DNA of 64,000 nt from Oscillospiraceae bacterium (lineage in GTDB: Bacteria > Bacillota > Clostridia > Oscillospirales > Oscillospiraceae), in NCBI GenBank assembly GCA_020025535.1, contig JAHHRY010000005.1, forward strand, positions 45,454 to 109,453, in the 5' to 3' direction. Shown one piece after another: positions 52,831-60,913 of the stretch. The notes below the pieces were generated by a model. It was given only the letters and a program-made list of their open reading frames with translations, did no database searches and was not told the origin of the DNA. The position numbers and the translations under genes are program-made. Numbering within the stretch: position 1 is the first letter of the stretch; each line of letters opens with the position of its first letter.

Positions 52831-53223
52831 TTATGCTCCTTTAACAGATGAACGGTCAAAATGCAGGGTATATTCGATCTCATGGGGTTCAGCCATTGCG
52901 ACCGTGCAGGCGCTGACTTTCATATCCTGATCCAAAACCACGGGAATTTCAAACGTGGAATTTCCCTCCGTCTGGATCGGCTCATAGCGAACGCCGTCAA
53001 CCAGCATATATTCATAGAACCGGCTACTCCAGACAATCGTAGCGGTCAGTTTCTCCCCTTCGACGGTAAGCGCTGCGGGAGACTCAATGCTGGCTCTGCC
53101 GGAACCGCCGGACAACGTCACGTTTACGGTATATTTTCCGTCTGCAAGCTTTGTCTCACCGCAAGCGGTGAGACAAAGACAGATACACAGAACGGATAAA
53201 ACAATTGCAATTATCCGTTTCAT
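52831..53223 (-). CDS. Small lipoprotein with CbiK-tail-like domain
   Basis: 130 residues: lipobox CLTAC (Cys21), then one beta-rich domain of about 100 residues starting DGKYTVNVTLSGG. It lines up with the C-terminal domain of the CbiK lipoprotein next door: DGxY, LTVexGKxTA, a Tyr-rich strand, FxIPVxxLD and a final LxF. NEAT-like folds in haem-uptake proteins have a similar pattern, but this is inference. It lies between cbiK and the transporter, so probably helps present a tetrapyrrole or metal. Confidence 0.75.
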   Translation of the reverse strand: MKRIIAIVLSVLCICLCLTACGETKLADGKYTVNVTLSGGSGRASIESPAALTVEGEKLTATIVWSSRFYEYMLVDGVRYEPIQTEGNSTFEIPVVLDQDMKVSACTVAMAEPHEIEYTLHFDRSSVKGA

Positions 53224-53226
53224 AGC

Positions 53227-54573
53227 TTACTTTCCAGCCACAAAGGCTTCTTCGGGAATGGCATCAGACAGGAATACCAGTGTACGGTCGTACCACTTTT
53301 CCTTCTTAACACTCCATGCGGCACAGTCAATCTCCTTATCCAGAGCTTCAACGGGTACCACAAAGGTCATGACATCCCCATCGGAGACAGGAAGGATATA
53401 GCTTTCCTCTTTATCCTTCATAGCCTCCTCGCCGGTGCCCATGTACAGCTTTCCGTAACCCTTTCCGGACATGGTCATTTCGGCAGTCATCTTGCCGTCC
53501 TTTACGGTCAGGACGCACTTGGTAATCTTGAACATAGAGGAGCTGGAGTCCACCTTGATCTCATAGGTGCCGTCCTTCAGCTGATTGGCCATTACAGGAG
53601 CCTTTACGGCAACTGCCTCGCTGGCGTGCTTGATAATCAGGTTGCGGATGCCTTCATACTGACCCATACCCTTCAGTACGCACTCAACTTCGTAGCCGGC
53701 CTTCTCAAAAGCAGTTTTCCAGGAGTCTTCCTCATCGCCTGCCATATCGTTGTTAGCGTGGTCACCGGCGACAATCATCAGAGGCAACAGAACCACCTTT
53801 TTGGCATTGGCCTTTTTTACTGCTGCCAGTACATCATCCAGAGAGGGGGTAGCTTCCACAGTGCCGATGATGTGGTTGGTGTGTCCTGCCTCGGTCATTT
53901 TCTTCTGCAGGGCGGCATAGGTGGCGTTTGCCTTATGTTCGGTTCCGTGACCCATCCATACGATAACGGTGCCTTCCTTGTTATACTCGGCGGTCTGTGC
54001 AACCAGTTCTGCTACCACGGCGTCGTAATCCGCATCCGTCACCAGCATGGGGCTGCCCAGCTTCAGGCTGTCAAACTTGTCCGCATACTTGGTGATTTCT
54101 TTCACCACATCATCATACTCAAAACCAGGCATCACATGGGTGGGCTGCACGACAACTTCCTTGATGCCGTCGGCAATCAGGCGGTCCATAGCCTCGGTCA
54201 CGTTGTCGATCACCAGATTTTCACGCTCTTTCAGAATGTCAATGATGATCTGGCTGGTAAAAGCTCTGCGGATTTCGTACTCAGGGTATGCCTTCTGCAG
54301 CTCTTTCTCAATTGCGCCGATGGTCAGATCGCGGCTTTCATTGTAGCTGGTGCCAAAGCTGACAACCAGCATGACGGGCTTTTTCTCCATAGTATCAGGC
54401 TTGGTTCCCTCTGTGGGAGCCGTTGTGTCATTGTTGGTGCTGGGCACGGAAGGATCGTTTACGCTGGGATTTCCGCTTGCGTCTTCGTTATCCTTCTGCG
54501 GGCCGCAGGCTGCCATGCTCATCAGCAGGCACATAACCAACACTACAGACAGTATTTTAGAAATACGCTTCAT
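53227..54573 (-). CDS. cbiK: Lipoprotein cobaltochelatase CbiK with extra C-terminal domain
   Basis: 448 residues. Lipobox SMAAC (Cys23), a Ser/Thr/Pro/Asp-rich linker to residue 60, then a CbiK domain (64-325). The metal-site His is in QPTHVMPGFEYDD (His146), with WMGHGTEHKAN and MIVAGDHANND also kept. Residues 331-448 form a beta domain shared with the next lipoprotein. CbiK inserts cobalt into sirohydrochlorin, normally in the cytoplasm; this one is exported, as known for a periplasmic form in Desulfovibrio. The start at 54573 follows GGAGG. First gene after riboswitch 2. Confidence 0.9.
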   Translation of the reverse strand: MKRISKILSVVLVMCLLMSMAACGPQKDNEDASGNPSVNDPSVPSTNNDTTAPTEGTKPDTMEKKPVMLVVSFGTSYNESRDLTIGAIEKELQKAYPEYEIRRAFTSQIIIDILKERENLVIDNVTEAMDRLIADGIKEVVVQPTHVMPGFEYDDVVKEITKYADKFDSLKLGSPMLVTDADYDAVVAELVAQTAEYNKEGTVIVWMGHGTEHKANATYAALQKKMTEAGHTNHIIGTVEATPSLDDVLAAVKKANAKKVVLLPLMIVAGDHANNDMAGDEEDSWKTAFEKAGYEVECVLKGMGQYEGIRNLIIKHASEAVAVKAPVMANQLKDGTYEIKVDSSSSMFKITKCVLTVKDGKMTAEMTMSGKGYGKLYMGTGEEAMKDKEESYILPVSDGDVMTFVVPVEALDKEIDCAAWSVKKEKWYDRTLVFLSDAIPEEAFVAGK

Positions 54574-54657
54574 TTTTCTTCCTCCAAAAATAATATTTTT
54601 AACACCTGCGGACACCCTATCCGGCAGGGAATTAAAACCGGGCAAGCGCAAAAACTG

Positions 54658-54697
54658 CAAAATAAAAGCTGCGGCAGTTCAAAAAACTGCCGCAGCC
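54658..54697 (-). terminator. Attenuator terminator before cbiK
   Basis: Perfect GCTGCGGCAGTT/AACTGCCGCAGC stem, then TTTTATTTTG on the minus strand, between riboswitch and gene. Confidence 0.9.
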
Positions 54698-54756
54698 GTA
54701 TTTCTGCGCACAAAACAAATCCCCCTGTCCTCACACACGAAAGGCAGTTGGTTCTT

Positions 54757-54940
54757 CCATTCAAGCAGGTCTCCTGACTCACGCATCTGCAGCGCACACA
54801 CTACCTTCTCAGGAATCTCTCCCAATGGACAACTTTCGTTGCGTGTGAGGCCTCCGCGTATACAGTGGCGGTACCGTTCCGGATTCTGACCGGATTTCCT
54901 ATTCTCCTCTGATTCTAAACGATATCAGCGGCACTTCAAT
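54757..54940 (-). promoter_or_regulatory. Cobalamin riboswitch 2
   Basis: On the minus strand: GGAAATCCGG, ACGGTACCGCCACTGTATAC, and the consensus B12 box GAGTCAGGAGACCTGCTTGA. Closer to consensus than riboswitch 1. Followed by a terminator, so transcription control is expected. Confidence 0.95.
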
Positions 54941-54959
54941 GTATATGAAATTCATTGAC

Positions 54960-54988
54960 AGTATACTCCACCAATCCTCTTTTGTCAA
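54960..54988 (-). promoter_or_regulatory. Promoter of the cbiK-btuFCD operon
   Basis: TTGACA and TATACT on the minus strand with a 17-base spacer. Confidence 0.85.
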
Positions 54989-55039
54989 GTTTTTCCCCGT
55001 TTTGCCTGCAAATGAACTTTTTTTCCCGAAAGGAATATT

Positions 55040-55885
55040 TTATCTTTCGTCCTGCAGAAACTTTTTGATTTTCTCTCCGTCACCATAGCCTTTCCGGTAC
55101 AGGTTTTTCAGCAATTCCGGATCTCTCGTAAGCGTCGTAACACCGCAGGTGTCATCCGGCGCGACAATCAGCGCTTTTCCTTTTGCTGCATATTTCTGTG
55201 CCAGCGCTACTCCCTCGTTGTACTTTTCTGCGTGCCTGCAAAGGACCTCCGCCACCTCCGGATAATGGTATCTGATCAGATGCGCCATTTTCTCGTCTCT
55301 TTCGGACGTTCTGATTTCCGATTCCGGCTTTGTCAGCAGAAGGACCACCTTATCGCAGCCCAGTTCAAACGCCTTCCGGATTGGAACCGGGTCACCCAGG
55401 CCGCCGTCGAAATACTCCACGCCCTTAACCGTATAAGGATGGCAAACCGCCGGAAGTGCACAGGACGCCTTCATAATATCATAATTATCCTGACTCAGGT
55501 CTTCCTTGCCAAAGTAATGGGGTTCTCCCGTCCGGGCATCCGTTGCAATCACATACAGCTCCATCGGATTTTTCACAATGGCAGGATAGTCAAGGGGATA
55601 TTCTCCGTCCGAATTGCACAGGGATGCCGCATAGTCCAGATCGATGAATGTCCTTTTGGTGATAAAGTTTTTGATGCCGGCGTATTCCTTCCGCAAACCG
55701 TACTCTGTATAAAACTGATAATTACGTCTGACCTGCCCTGCGGCAAAGGAAAGCACGTTGGAGCTTCCCGCCGAAATACCGATTCCCAGATCAAATGTAA
55801 TTTTCTCATCCATGCAATAGTCCAGCACTCCGGCCGCATAGATCCCGCGATAACCGCCGCCTACATCAATGATACCAGTTTTCAT
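55040..55885 (-). CDS. Patatin-like phospholipase
   Basis: 281 residues. The oxyanion motif is DVGGGYRGIYAAGVLD at residues 7-22, the nucleophile elbow GISAGSSN with Ser38, and the catalytic Asp lies in YFDGGLGDPVPI. This is the bacterial RssA-like patatin group, which hydrolyses acyl ester bonds of phospholipids or related lipids. No signal peptide. GGAGGAAATGAGTTGTT precedes the start. It is divergent from the putative lipid module. Confidence 0.92.
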   Translation of the reverse strand: MKTGIIDVGGGYRGIYAAGVLDYCMDEKITFDLGIGISAGSSNVLSFAAGQVRRNYQFYTEYGLRKEYAGIKNFITKRTFIDLDYAASLCNSDGEYPLDYPAIVKNPMELYVIATDARTGEPHYFGKEDLSQDNYDIMKASCALPAVCHPYTVKGVEYFDGGLGDPVPIRKAFELGCDKVVLLLTKPESEIRTSERDEKMAHLIRYHYPEVAEVLCRHAEKYNEGVALAQKYAAKGKALIVAPDDTCGVTTLTRDPELLKNLYRKGYGDGEKIKKFLQDER

Positions 55886-56315
55886 AACAACTCATTTCCT
55901 CCGTCGCCTGATTTATCTGATTTTCGTCTTGATATTACTAGATTATCCCAGTACCTGCATTTATACAATAGGCAAATAGGATTCACTTGCCCAATTTTTC
56001 CTGTCCGGCTTATATGAATACGCTTCTCTCTGCGCGGAACCGGCGGATAACTGTTCCTTTTTTCCTGAATTTAGGCAATAACCGGCATTTGCCCAAATTA
56101 CAGGCACAGGACTCTTAATTATCCGTATGCAGTTTTTACGGGCTGGGTTACACTGGTAGTGCTGTAAAAATGGGTCAGGTATGGAGACCGGAAAATCTCA
56201 GCCGTACCGCATATCCGGCTTTTCCAAAACCGGATTGCCTTAACGCCCGACCTCGGAACCGCCAGCTCCCGTCCCGGGAGACTGTATTCGTCAGGACAGC
56301 AGGAGGAAATTCTTT
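55886..56315. promoter_or_regulatory. Divergent intergenic region with TAGGCAA/TTGCCCAA motifs
   Basis: No credible gene, though a 66-codon frame runs through it. TAGGCAAAT (55969-55977) faces CTTGCCCAAT (55986-55995), and TAGGCAAT (56072-56079) faces ATTTGCCCAAATT (56087-56099). The sequence after the second site (CAGGCACAGGAC, then ATTATCCGTATGCAG) matches the region 58648-58690 before another gene of the module. It probably holds operators for the local TetR regulator. Confidence 0.5.
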
Positions 56316-57341
56316 ATGGAAGAGCAAAAAAGAAAACGCTCCGTCATTACAGGCCTGCTCACGTTTCTAATACTCACCGCTCTCATCGTATTTTTCGTCC
56401 ATCGGATCGATCAAAATATTTTCGATACTCTGAAAGCCACCTCCCCCGTTTCTCTGGTGGTTTTGTTTCTGTTTGGCTTCCTGTACAATCTGCTGGAAGC
56501 CACCGTATGCAGAACGATTTTTCATGACAGGATCCCCGGCTTCTCCATTCTCAACGCGCTGGATGTTACCTATACCGGCGTATTCGGAAACGTAGCAACT
56601 TTTTCCGCAGGATCCCTCCCCATGCAGAGCTACTACCTGTATCGCAAGGGACTGATGGTAGGCAGCGGCGTGGGGCTTATGAATCTGGAATATATTTTTC
56701 ACAAAGCATCGATTCTGCTTTACGCGACCGTGTTTCTCTGTCTTCAGGGGAAACGGATGCACACGGAATCCTCAGCTCTTCTCGGCTATCTTCTTGTCAG
56801 CTACGTCATCTGTCTTGTCATCATTGCAGCGCTGGCTCTCCTTTGCACATGGGAGAAAATCCGTGACTTTGCCTTTTTTCTGATACGCAAACTTCCCGAA
56901 AAGGGAAAATGGATCGACAGAAAAGCCGTCTGGGAAAACAATCTGTCTGAGCTGTACAGTGAATCCCACAAGCTGCTGCGAAACAAGAAATGCTTCTGCA
57001 AAATCATGCTTCTGAATCTGTGCAAGTTATTTGTGCTCTACTCCATACCGTATGTCTGTTTTCATATACTGGGCATTCATACATATTCGTTCTTTCAGGT
57101 TCTGGCGCTTTCTTCGTTCATGCTCCTGATATCCAGCGCCATTCCCAACATTGCAGGCATGGGTTCCGTGGAGTTTTCCTTTTTCCTTGTATTTTACAGT
57201 TCCCTCGGAGAGCACACCATGGCCGCCCTGCTTCTTTACCGGCTGTCTACCTACTACTTTCAGTTTTTCCTGAGTGCGGTCTGGGTTCTGGGAATCCAGC
57301 GAAAGTACCTTAAAAACTCCGTAAATAAAGCCCCTGTCTGA
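56316..57341 (+). CDS. LPG-synthase-like transmembrane protein (UPF0104)
   Basis: 341 residues with eight or so membrane spans and no soluble domain. The pattern FGFLYNLLEATVCRTIFHDR, TYTGVFGNVATFSAGSLPMQ and SSAIPNIAGMGSVEFSF matches the lysylphosphatidylglycerol synthase transmembrane (flippase-like) family. Such stand-alone proteins are thought to handle lipids or lipid-linked sugars. AGCAGGAGG precedes the ATG. First gene of the module on the plus strand. Confidence 0.85.
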   Translation: MEEQKRKRSVITGLLTFLILTALIVFFVHRIDQNIFDTLKATSPVSLVVLFLFGFLYNLLEATVCRTIFHDRIPGFSILNALDVTYTGVFGNVATFSAGSLPMQSYYLYRKGLMVGSGVGLMNLEYIFHKASILLYATVFLCLQGKRMHTESSALLGYLLVSYVICLVIIAALALLCTWEKIRDFAFFLIRKLPEKGKWIDRKAVWENNLSELYSESHKLLRNKKCFCKIMLLNLCKLFVLYSIPYVCFHILGIHTYSFFQVLALSSFMLLISSAIPNIAGMGSVEFSFFLVFYSSLGEHTMAALLLYRLSTYYFQFFLSAVWVLGIQRKYLKNSVNKAPV

Positions 57342-57422
57342 AAGCTGTCCACCGCCCTTCCAAAAACAGTTAAGCACCTTTTTCAGGGACGCAAAACATA
57401 ATTCAAATATGAGGCATAACCT

Positions 57423-57923
57423 ATGACGATTTTATCTAAAACCAAAAACTGTCTGTTTTCCATTCTGGGAATTATCTGCATTATATTTTCCGAAAAAATC
57501 ACTGCAGTTCTGCCCTATCTTATCGGCGGAGCCATGATGCTGATTGGCACTCTTATGATTGCCGCGTATATTCGCAGCAAAAAATTTCTTGAACCTGTTT
57601 CCAAGAATCTGGTCTATGGCACTATGATGGCAATTATGGGCATTTCCTTTCTGATAAAAGGAAAAAACGCAATCGGCGCCCTTGGAACCACATGGGCAAT
57701 CATCGGCATCATCAACGCAAGCGAATCTCTCGGACTGGCAATTGAAAACATCTGCCTCAGGAAAAAATATGCCGCATTTTTAGCAGAATTCATTGTGCGG
57801 ATTACGCTGGCACTTATTCTGCTGTTCAACCCTTTTGAAAAGTTTTCCTTTCACGTTATGATTCTCGGGCTGGAACTGATCTTCAGCAGTATTCCCTTTT
57901 CCCTTCCCTGCTGTAAAAAATAA
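57423..57923 (+). CDS. DUF308/HdeD-like membrane protein
   Basis: 166 residues with about six short hydrophobic spans in three hairpins, as in HdeD/DUF308: LGIICIIFSEKITAVLPYLIGG, then GTMMAIMGISFLIKGKNAIGA and LALILLFNPFEKFSFHVMI. Function unknown; HdeD is tied to acid or membrane stress. A weak GAGG site precedes the ATG. A strong terminator begins at its stop codon. Related to the gene at 58781. Confidence 0.75.
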   Translation: MTILSKTKNCLFSILGIICIIFSEKITAVLPYLIGGAMMLIGTLMIAAYIRSKKFLEPVSKNLVYGTMMAIMGISFLIKGKNAIGALGTTWAIIGIINASESLGLAIENICLRKKYAAFLAEFIVRITLALILLFNPFEKFSFHVMILGLELIFSSIPFSLPCCKK

Positions 57924-57955
57924 AAACGGTGTAACTGTAAAGTTACACCGTTTTT
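57922..57955 (+). terminator. Terminator after the first DUF308 gene
   Basis: AAAAACGGTGTAAC/GTTACACCGTTTTT, six-base loop. Confidence 0.9.
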
Positions 57956-57996
57956 GCCGTTGGAAGCTTCACACGGGAGAAAATTCTGTCAAAATA

Positions 57997-58025
57997 TTGA
58001 ATTTCCAATCGTTTCAAGCTATAAT
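57997..58025 (+). promoter_or_regulatory. Promoter of the TetR gene
   Basis: TTGAAT and TATAAT with a 17-base spacer. Confidence 0.75.
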
Positions 58026-58062
58026 ATGTACAAATGACCGTGCCGGAAGGAGGATGGATTCT

Positions 58063-58623
58063 GTGGCTGACTTTACCAAAAAAGCCATTCGCAGCTCTTT
58101 TATAAAGCTATTGAACGAAAAGCCGCTGAAGCAGATTTCCGTACGGGATATTGTAGATGACTGCGGCATCAACCGCAATACGTTTTACTACCATTTTCAG
58201 GATATACCGCAGCTTCTCGAATCCATTGTCAAAGAAGACTCCGCCCGCATCATTGCGGAACATCCACAGCTCAATTCCGTGGAAGAATGTCTGGAGGCCA
58301 TCATTCAGTTCTCTCTGGATAACAGAAACGCCGTCCTTCATATTTATCGGTCGGTAAACCGGGATCTTTATGAACAGTACCAGTGGCAGATCTGTCAGTT
58401 TGCCGTCACCGCTTATATGGACGGCGTACTGAAAGGCAGAAGGATTTCCGACACTGATCGTCAGATTATCATCGGATATGTGAAATGTGTCCTGTTTGGT
58501 CTGATTATGGATTGGCTGGAAAAAGGTATGCAGAAAGATGTGCAGTCCTTCGCCCACCGCATCTGCGAACTCAAGCTGGGAGATCTTGAGGGAATGATCC
58601 AACATTGCGAACTAAAATCATAG
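58063..58623 (+). CDS. TetR/AcrR-family regulator
   Basis: 186 residues. HTH at about 10-50: AIRSSFIKLLNEKPLKQISV, then DIVDDCGINRNTFYYHFQDI, the classic TetR recognition helix and FYYHF. The ligand domain begins near 60 and is typical of the TetR_C group in Firmicutes lacking a known effector. The start is GTG at 58063, nine bases after GGAGG; ATG at 58054 is too close. It stands between two DUF308 genes and likely controls the module through the TAGGCAA motifs. Confidence 0.9.
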   Translation: MADFTKKAIRSSFIKLLNEKPLKQISVRDIVDDCGINRNTFYYHFQDIPQLLESIVKEDSARIIAEHPQLNSVEECLEAIIQFSLDNRNAVLHIYRSVNRDLYEQYQWQICQFAVTAYMDGVLKGRRISDTDRQIIIGYVKCVLFGLIMDWLEKGMQKDVQSFAHRICELKLGDLEGMIQHCELKS

Positions 58624-58629
58624 AAAATA

Positions 58630-58680
58630 TAGGCAAATGAGTCCCTGTGCCCAAATTATAGGCACAGGGACTTTCCTTAT
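58630..58680 (+). terminator. Terminator and motif after tetR
   Basis: AGTCCCTGTGCC/GGCACAGGGACT, a perfect 12-bp stem with a CAAATTATA loop, then TTCCTTAT. TAGGCAAAT lies directly before, and the loop side carries TGCCCAAATTA, as in the 56.1-kb region. Confidence 0.7.
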
Positions 58681-58780
58681 CTGTATAAAACCATGTCTCA
58701 CCGCATTACAATATCTTTACAACATTTGGAAGCGTCCTGGATCAGGTATGCATATCAAATTCGCAAACGGAGGACACCAC

Positions 58781-59365
58781 ATGGAAATAAACAAAAGACT
58801 GCGAATTGCAAAATACAGCTATATTGTACTTTCTGTTTTAATTTGCGTACTTGGAATCACACTGATTGCGGTTCCTGATTTCCCCTTAAATCTGCTTTGC
58901 TGGATTGCGGGGATTCTCCTGATTCTCTTCGGCTGTATAAAAATTCTGGGTTACATTTCAAAAGACCTTTATCGTCTGGCGTTTCAGTTTGACCTGGCCT
59001 TTGGCATTTTGCTGATTGCCCTGGGTTTCATCCTGATTCTAAGGACTGATGCGAGGATTCATCTCATATGTATTCTTTTAGGAATTTTTATTCTGGCCGA
59101 TGCACTTTTGAAGATTCAGATTGCCATCGACTCCAAGGCATTCGGAATCCGCCAGTGGTGGCTGATTCTGGGTGCTGCAATTCTGACCGGCATCACCGGC
59201 TTTCTTCTCTTGTTCCGTCCTTACGACAGCGCAAAAGTGATCATGATCCTGCTGGGAACCTCCTTTCTGGCAGAAGGAATTCTGAATCTGATTACCGTTC
59301 TGACGGCAGTCAAAATTCTCCAAAGAAAAGCGCCTAGAATCATCGATGAGGACGCAGATCTGTAA
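58781..59365 (+). CDS. DUF308/HdeD-like membrane protein, second copy
   Basis: 194 residues, three hydrophobic hairpins: YIVLSVLICVLGITLIAVPD, LDLAFGILLIALGFILILR-type and LILGAAILTGITGFLLLFRP, the last a typical HdeD repeat. It parallels the 57423 gene but is longer, with a charged C-terminus. GGAGGACACCAC precedes the ATG. It is 75 bases before the radical SAM gene and probably cotranscribed with it. Confidence 0.8.
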   Translation: MEINKRLRIAKYSYIVLSVLICVLGITLIAVPDFPLNLLCWIAGILLILFGCIKILGYISKDLYRLAFQFDLAFGILLIALGFILILRTDARIHLICILLGIFILADALLKIQIAIDSKAFGIRQWWLILGAAILTGITGFLLLFRPYDSAKVIMILLGTSFLAEGILNLITVLTAVKILQRKAPRIIDEDADL

Positions 59366-59440
59366 CACCCGTTAATCATTTCATTACAAGCCAAACGGAT
59401 TCCACTTCCGTTCTTAACAACATAAAAGGAGACAATTAAA

Positions 59441-60775
59441 ATGGATGCATCTACTACACTGAAAAAGTTGGGTCTGGAGCAGGCTTTCCGTTACCTTTAC
59501 AGAGATCCCGAAAAGAACCTGTGTAAGCTCATGGATTGGGCCGATAAGTTCTCCAAGGGCGAATTTCCCACCCAGCGTCGGATGATCCGGGACATCATCG
59601 AAAGCCCCGACCATCCCTACCACAAGTATATTCTCAAGATTCTGAACGACGTCGACCCCGAAGTCACAAAGACCATGGCCGTAAACTTTTTCATCAACGC
59701 CAACCTGATCGGCTGGCCCAAGCAGGAGGAATACCGCAAGAAGTATGGCTGCAACATTCCCTGGGCCATTCTTCTGGACCCCACTTCCGCCTGCAACCTC
59801 CATTGCACCGGCTGCTGGGCAGCTGAGTACGGCAATAAGCTGAACCTGACCTTTGACGAGATTGACAGCATCATCTGCCAGGGCAAGGAACTCGGCGTCT
59901 ATATGTACATTTACACCGGCGGCGAGCCTCTGGTCCGCAAGCATGATCTGATTCGCCTGTGTAAAAAGCATTCCGACTGCATCTTCCTGTGCTTCACCAA
60001 TGCTACCCTCATCGACGAAGCTTTCGCAGAGGATATGCTCCGCGTGAAAAACTTCGTTCCCGCCATTTCTCTGGAGGGTGACGAGGAAGCCACGGACGGT
60101 CGCCGCGGCAAGGGCACTTACCAGAAGGTCATCAAGGCCATGTCCCTGCTGCGGGAAAAGAAGCTGCTGTACGGCATCTCTTCCTGCTACACCAGTGCAA
60201 ACTACGACTCCATTTCCAGTGAGGCTTACTACGACAGTCTGATTGATTTGGGCGCTTACTTCATCTGGTACTTCCACTATATGCCCGTCGGCAACGACGC
60301 TTCCGTGGACCTGCTGCCCACTCCCGAACAGCGTACAGAAGTATATCACCGTGTCCGTCATCTCCGTGCCACAAAGCCTCTGTTCGCCATGGACTTCCAG
60401 AACGACGCAGAGTATGTAGGCGGCTGTATTGCCGGCGGCAGACGGTATCTGCACATCAATGCCAACGGTGATGTGGATCCCTGTGTTTTCATCCACTACT
60501 CCGACTCCAACATCCGGGAAAAGTCCCTGCTGGATTGCCTGCGCAGCCCCATCTTCATGGCTTACCACGACGGTCAGCCCTTCAACGAGAATATGCTGCA
60601 GCCCTGCCCCATGCTGGAGAATCCCGACAAACTCCGTGAAATGGTAGCCAAAACGGGCGCACATTCCACCGACCTGCAGTCCCCCGAAAGTGCAGAGCAT
60701 CTGTGCAGCAAATGCGATCATTACGCCGCCTGCTGGCAGCCTGCCGCCGACGAACTCTGGAATCACAAAAAGTAA
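59441..60775 (+). CDS. Radical SAM/SPASM-type enzyme
   Basis: 444 residues. The [4Fe-4S] motif is SACNLHCTGCW with Cys118, Cys122 and Cys125; YTGGEPLVR gives the SAM contact. A C-terminal Cys-rich part (CVFIHYSDSNIREKSLLDCL, CPMLENP, CSKCDHYAAC) fits a SPASM-like auxiliary cluster. An N-terminal 100 residues precede the barrel (MDWADKFSKGEFPTQRRMI). Codon use is richer in C-ended codons than its neighbours, suggesting high expression. AAAAGGAG precedes the ATG. No small peptide substrate is seen nearby; lipid genes around it suggest lipid chemistry. Confidence 0.88.
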   Translation: MDASTTLKKLGLEQAFRYLYRDPEKNLCKLMDWADKFSKGEFPTQRRMIRDIIESPDHPYHKYILKILNDVDPEVTKTMAVNFFINANLIGWPKQEEYRKKYGCNIPWAILLDPTSACNLHCTGCWAAEYGNKLNLTFDEIDSIICQGKELGVYMYIYTGGEPLVRKHDLIRLCKKHSDCIFLCFTNATLIDEAFAEDMLRVKNFVPAISLEGDEEATDGRRGKGTYQKVIKAMSLLREKKLLYGISSCYTSANYDSISSEAYYDSLIDLGAYFIWYFHYMPVGNDASVDLLPTPEQRTEVYHRVRHLRATKPLFAMDFQNDAEYVGGCIAGGRRYLHINANGDVDPCVFIHYSDSNIREKSLLDCLRSPIFMAYHDGQPFNENMLQPCPMLENPDKLREMVAKTGAHSTDLQSPESAEHLCSKCDHYAACWQPAADELWNHKK

Positions 60776-60913
60776 CCCATGCCATTTGCAAATATACCTC
60801 TCGCACTGCCGTCTGCCTGAAGGCGGCGGTGCGGGAGGCCCTTCTCTGCCGGCAGGAGAATCCCGTGATCCCATATTTCCCAGTCCCCGCAAATCTGTTC
60901 ATAGGAGATTACC

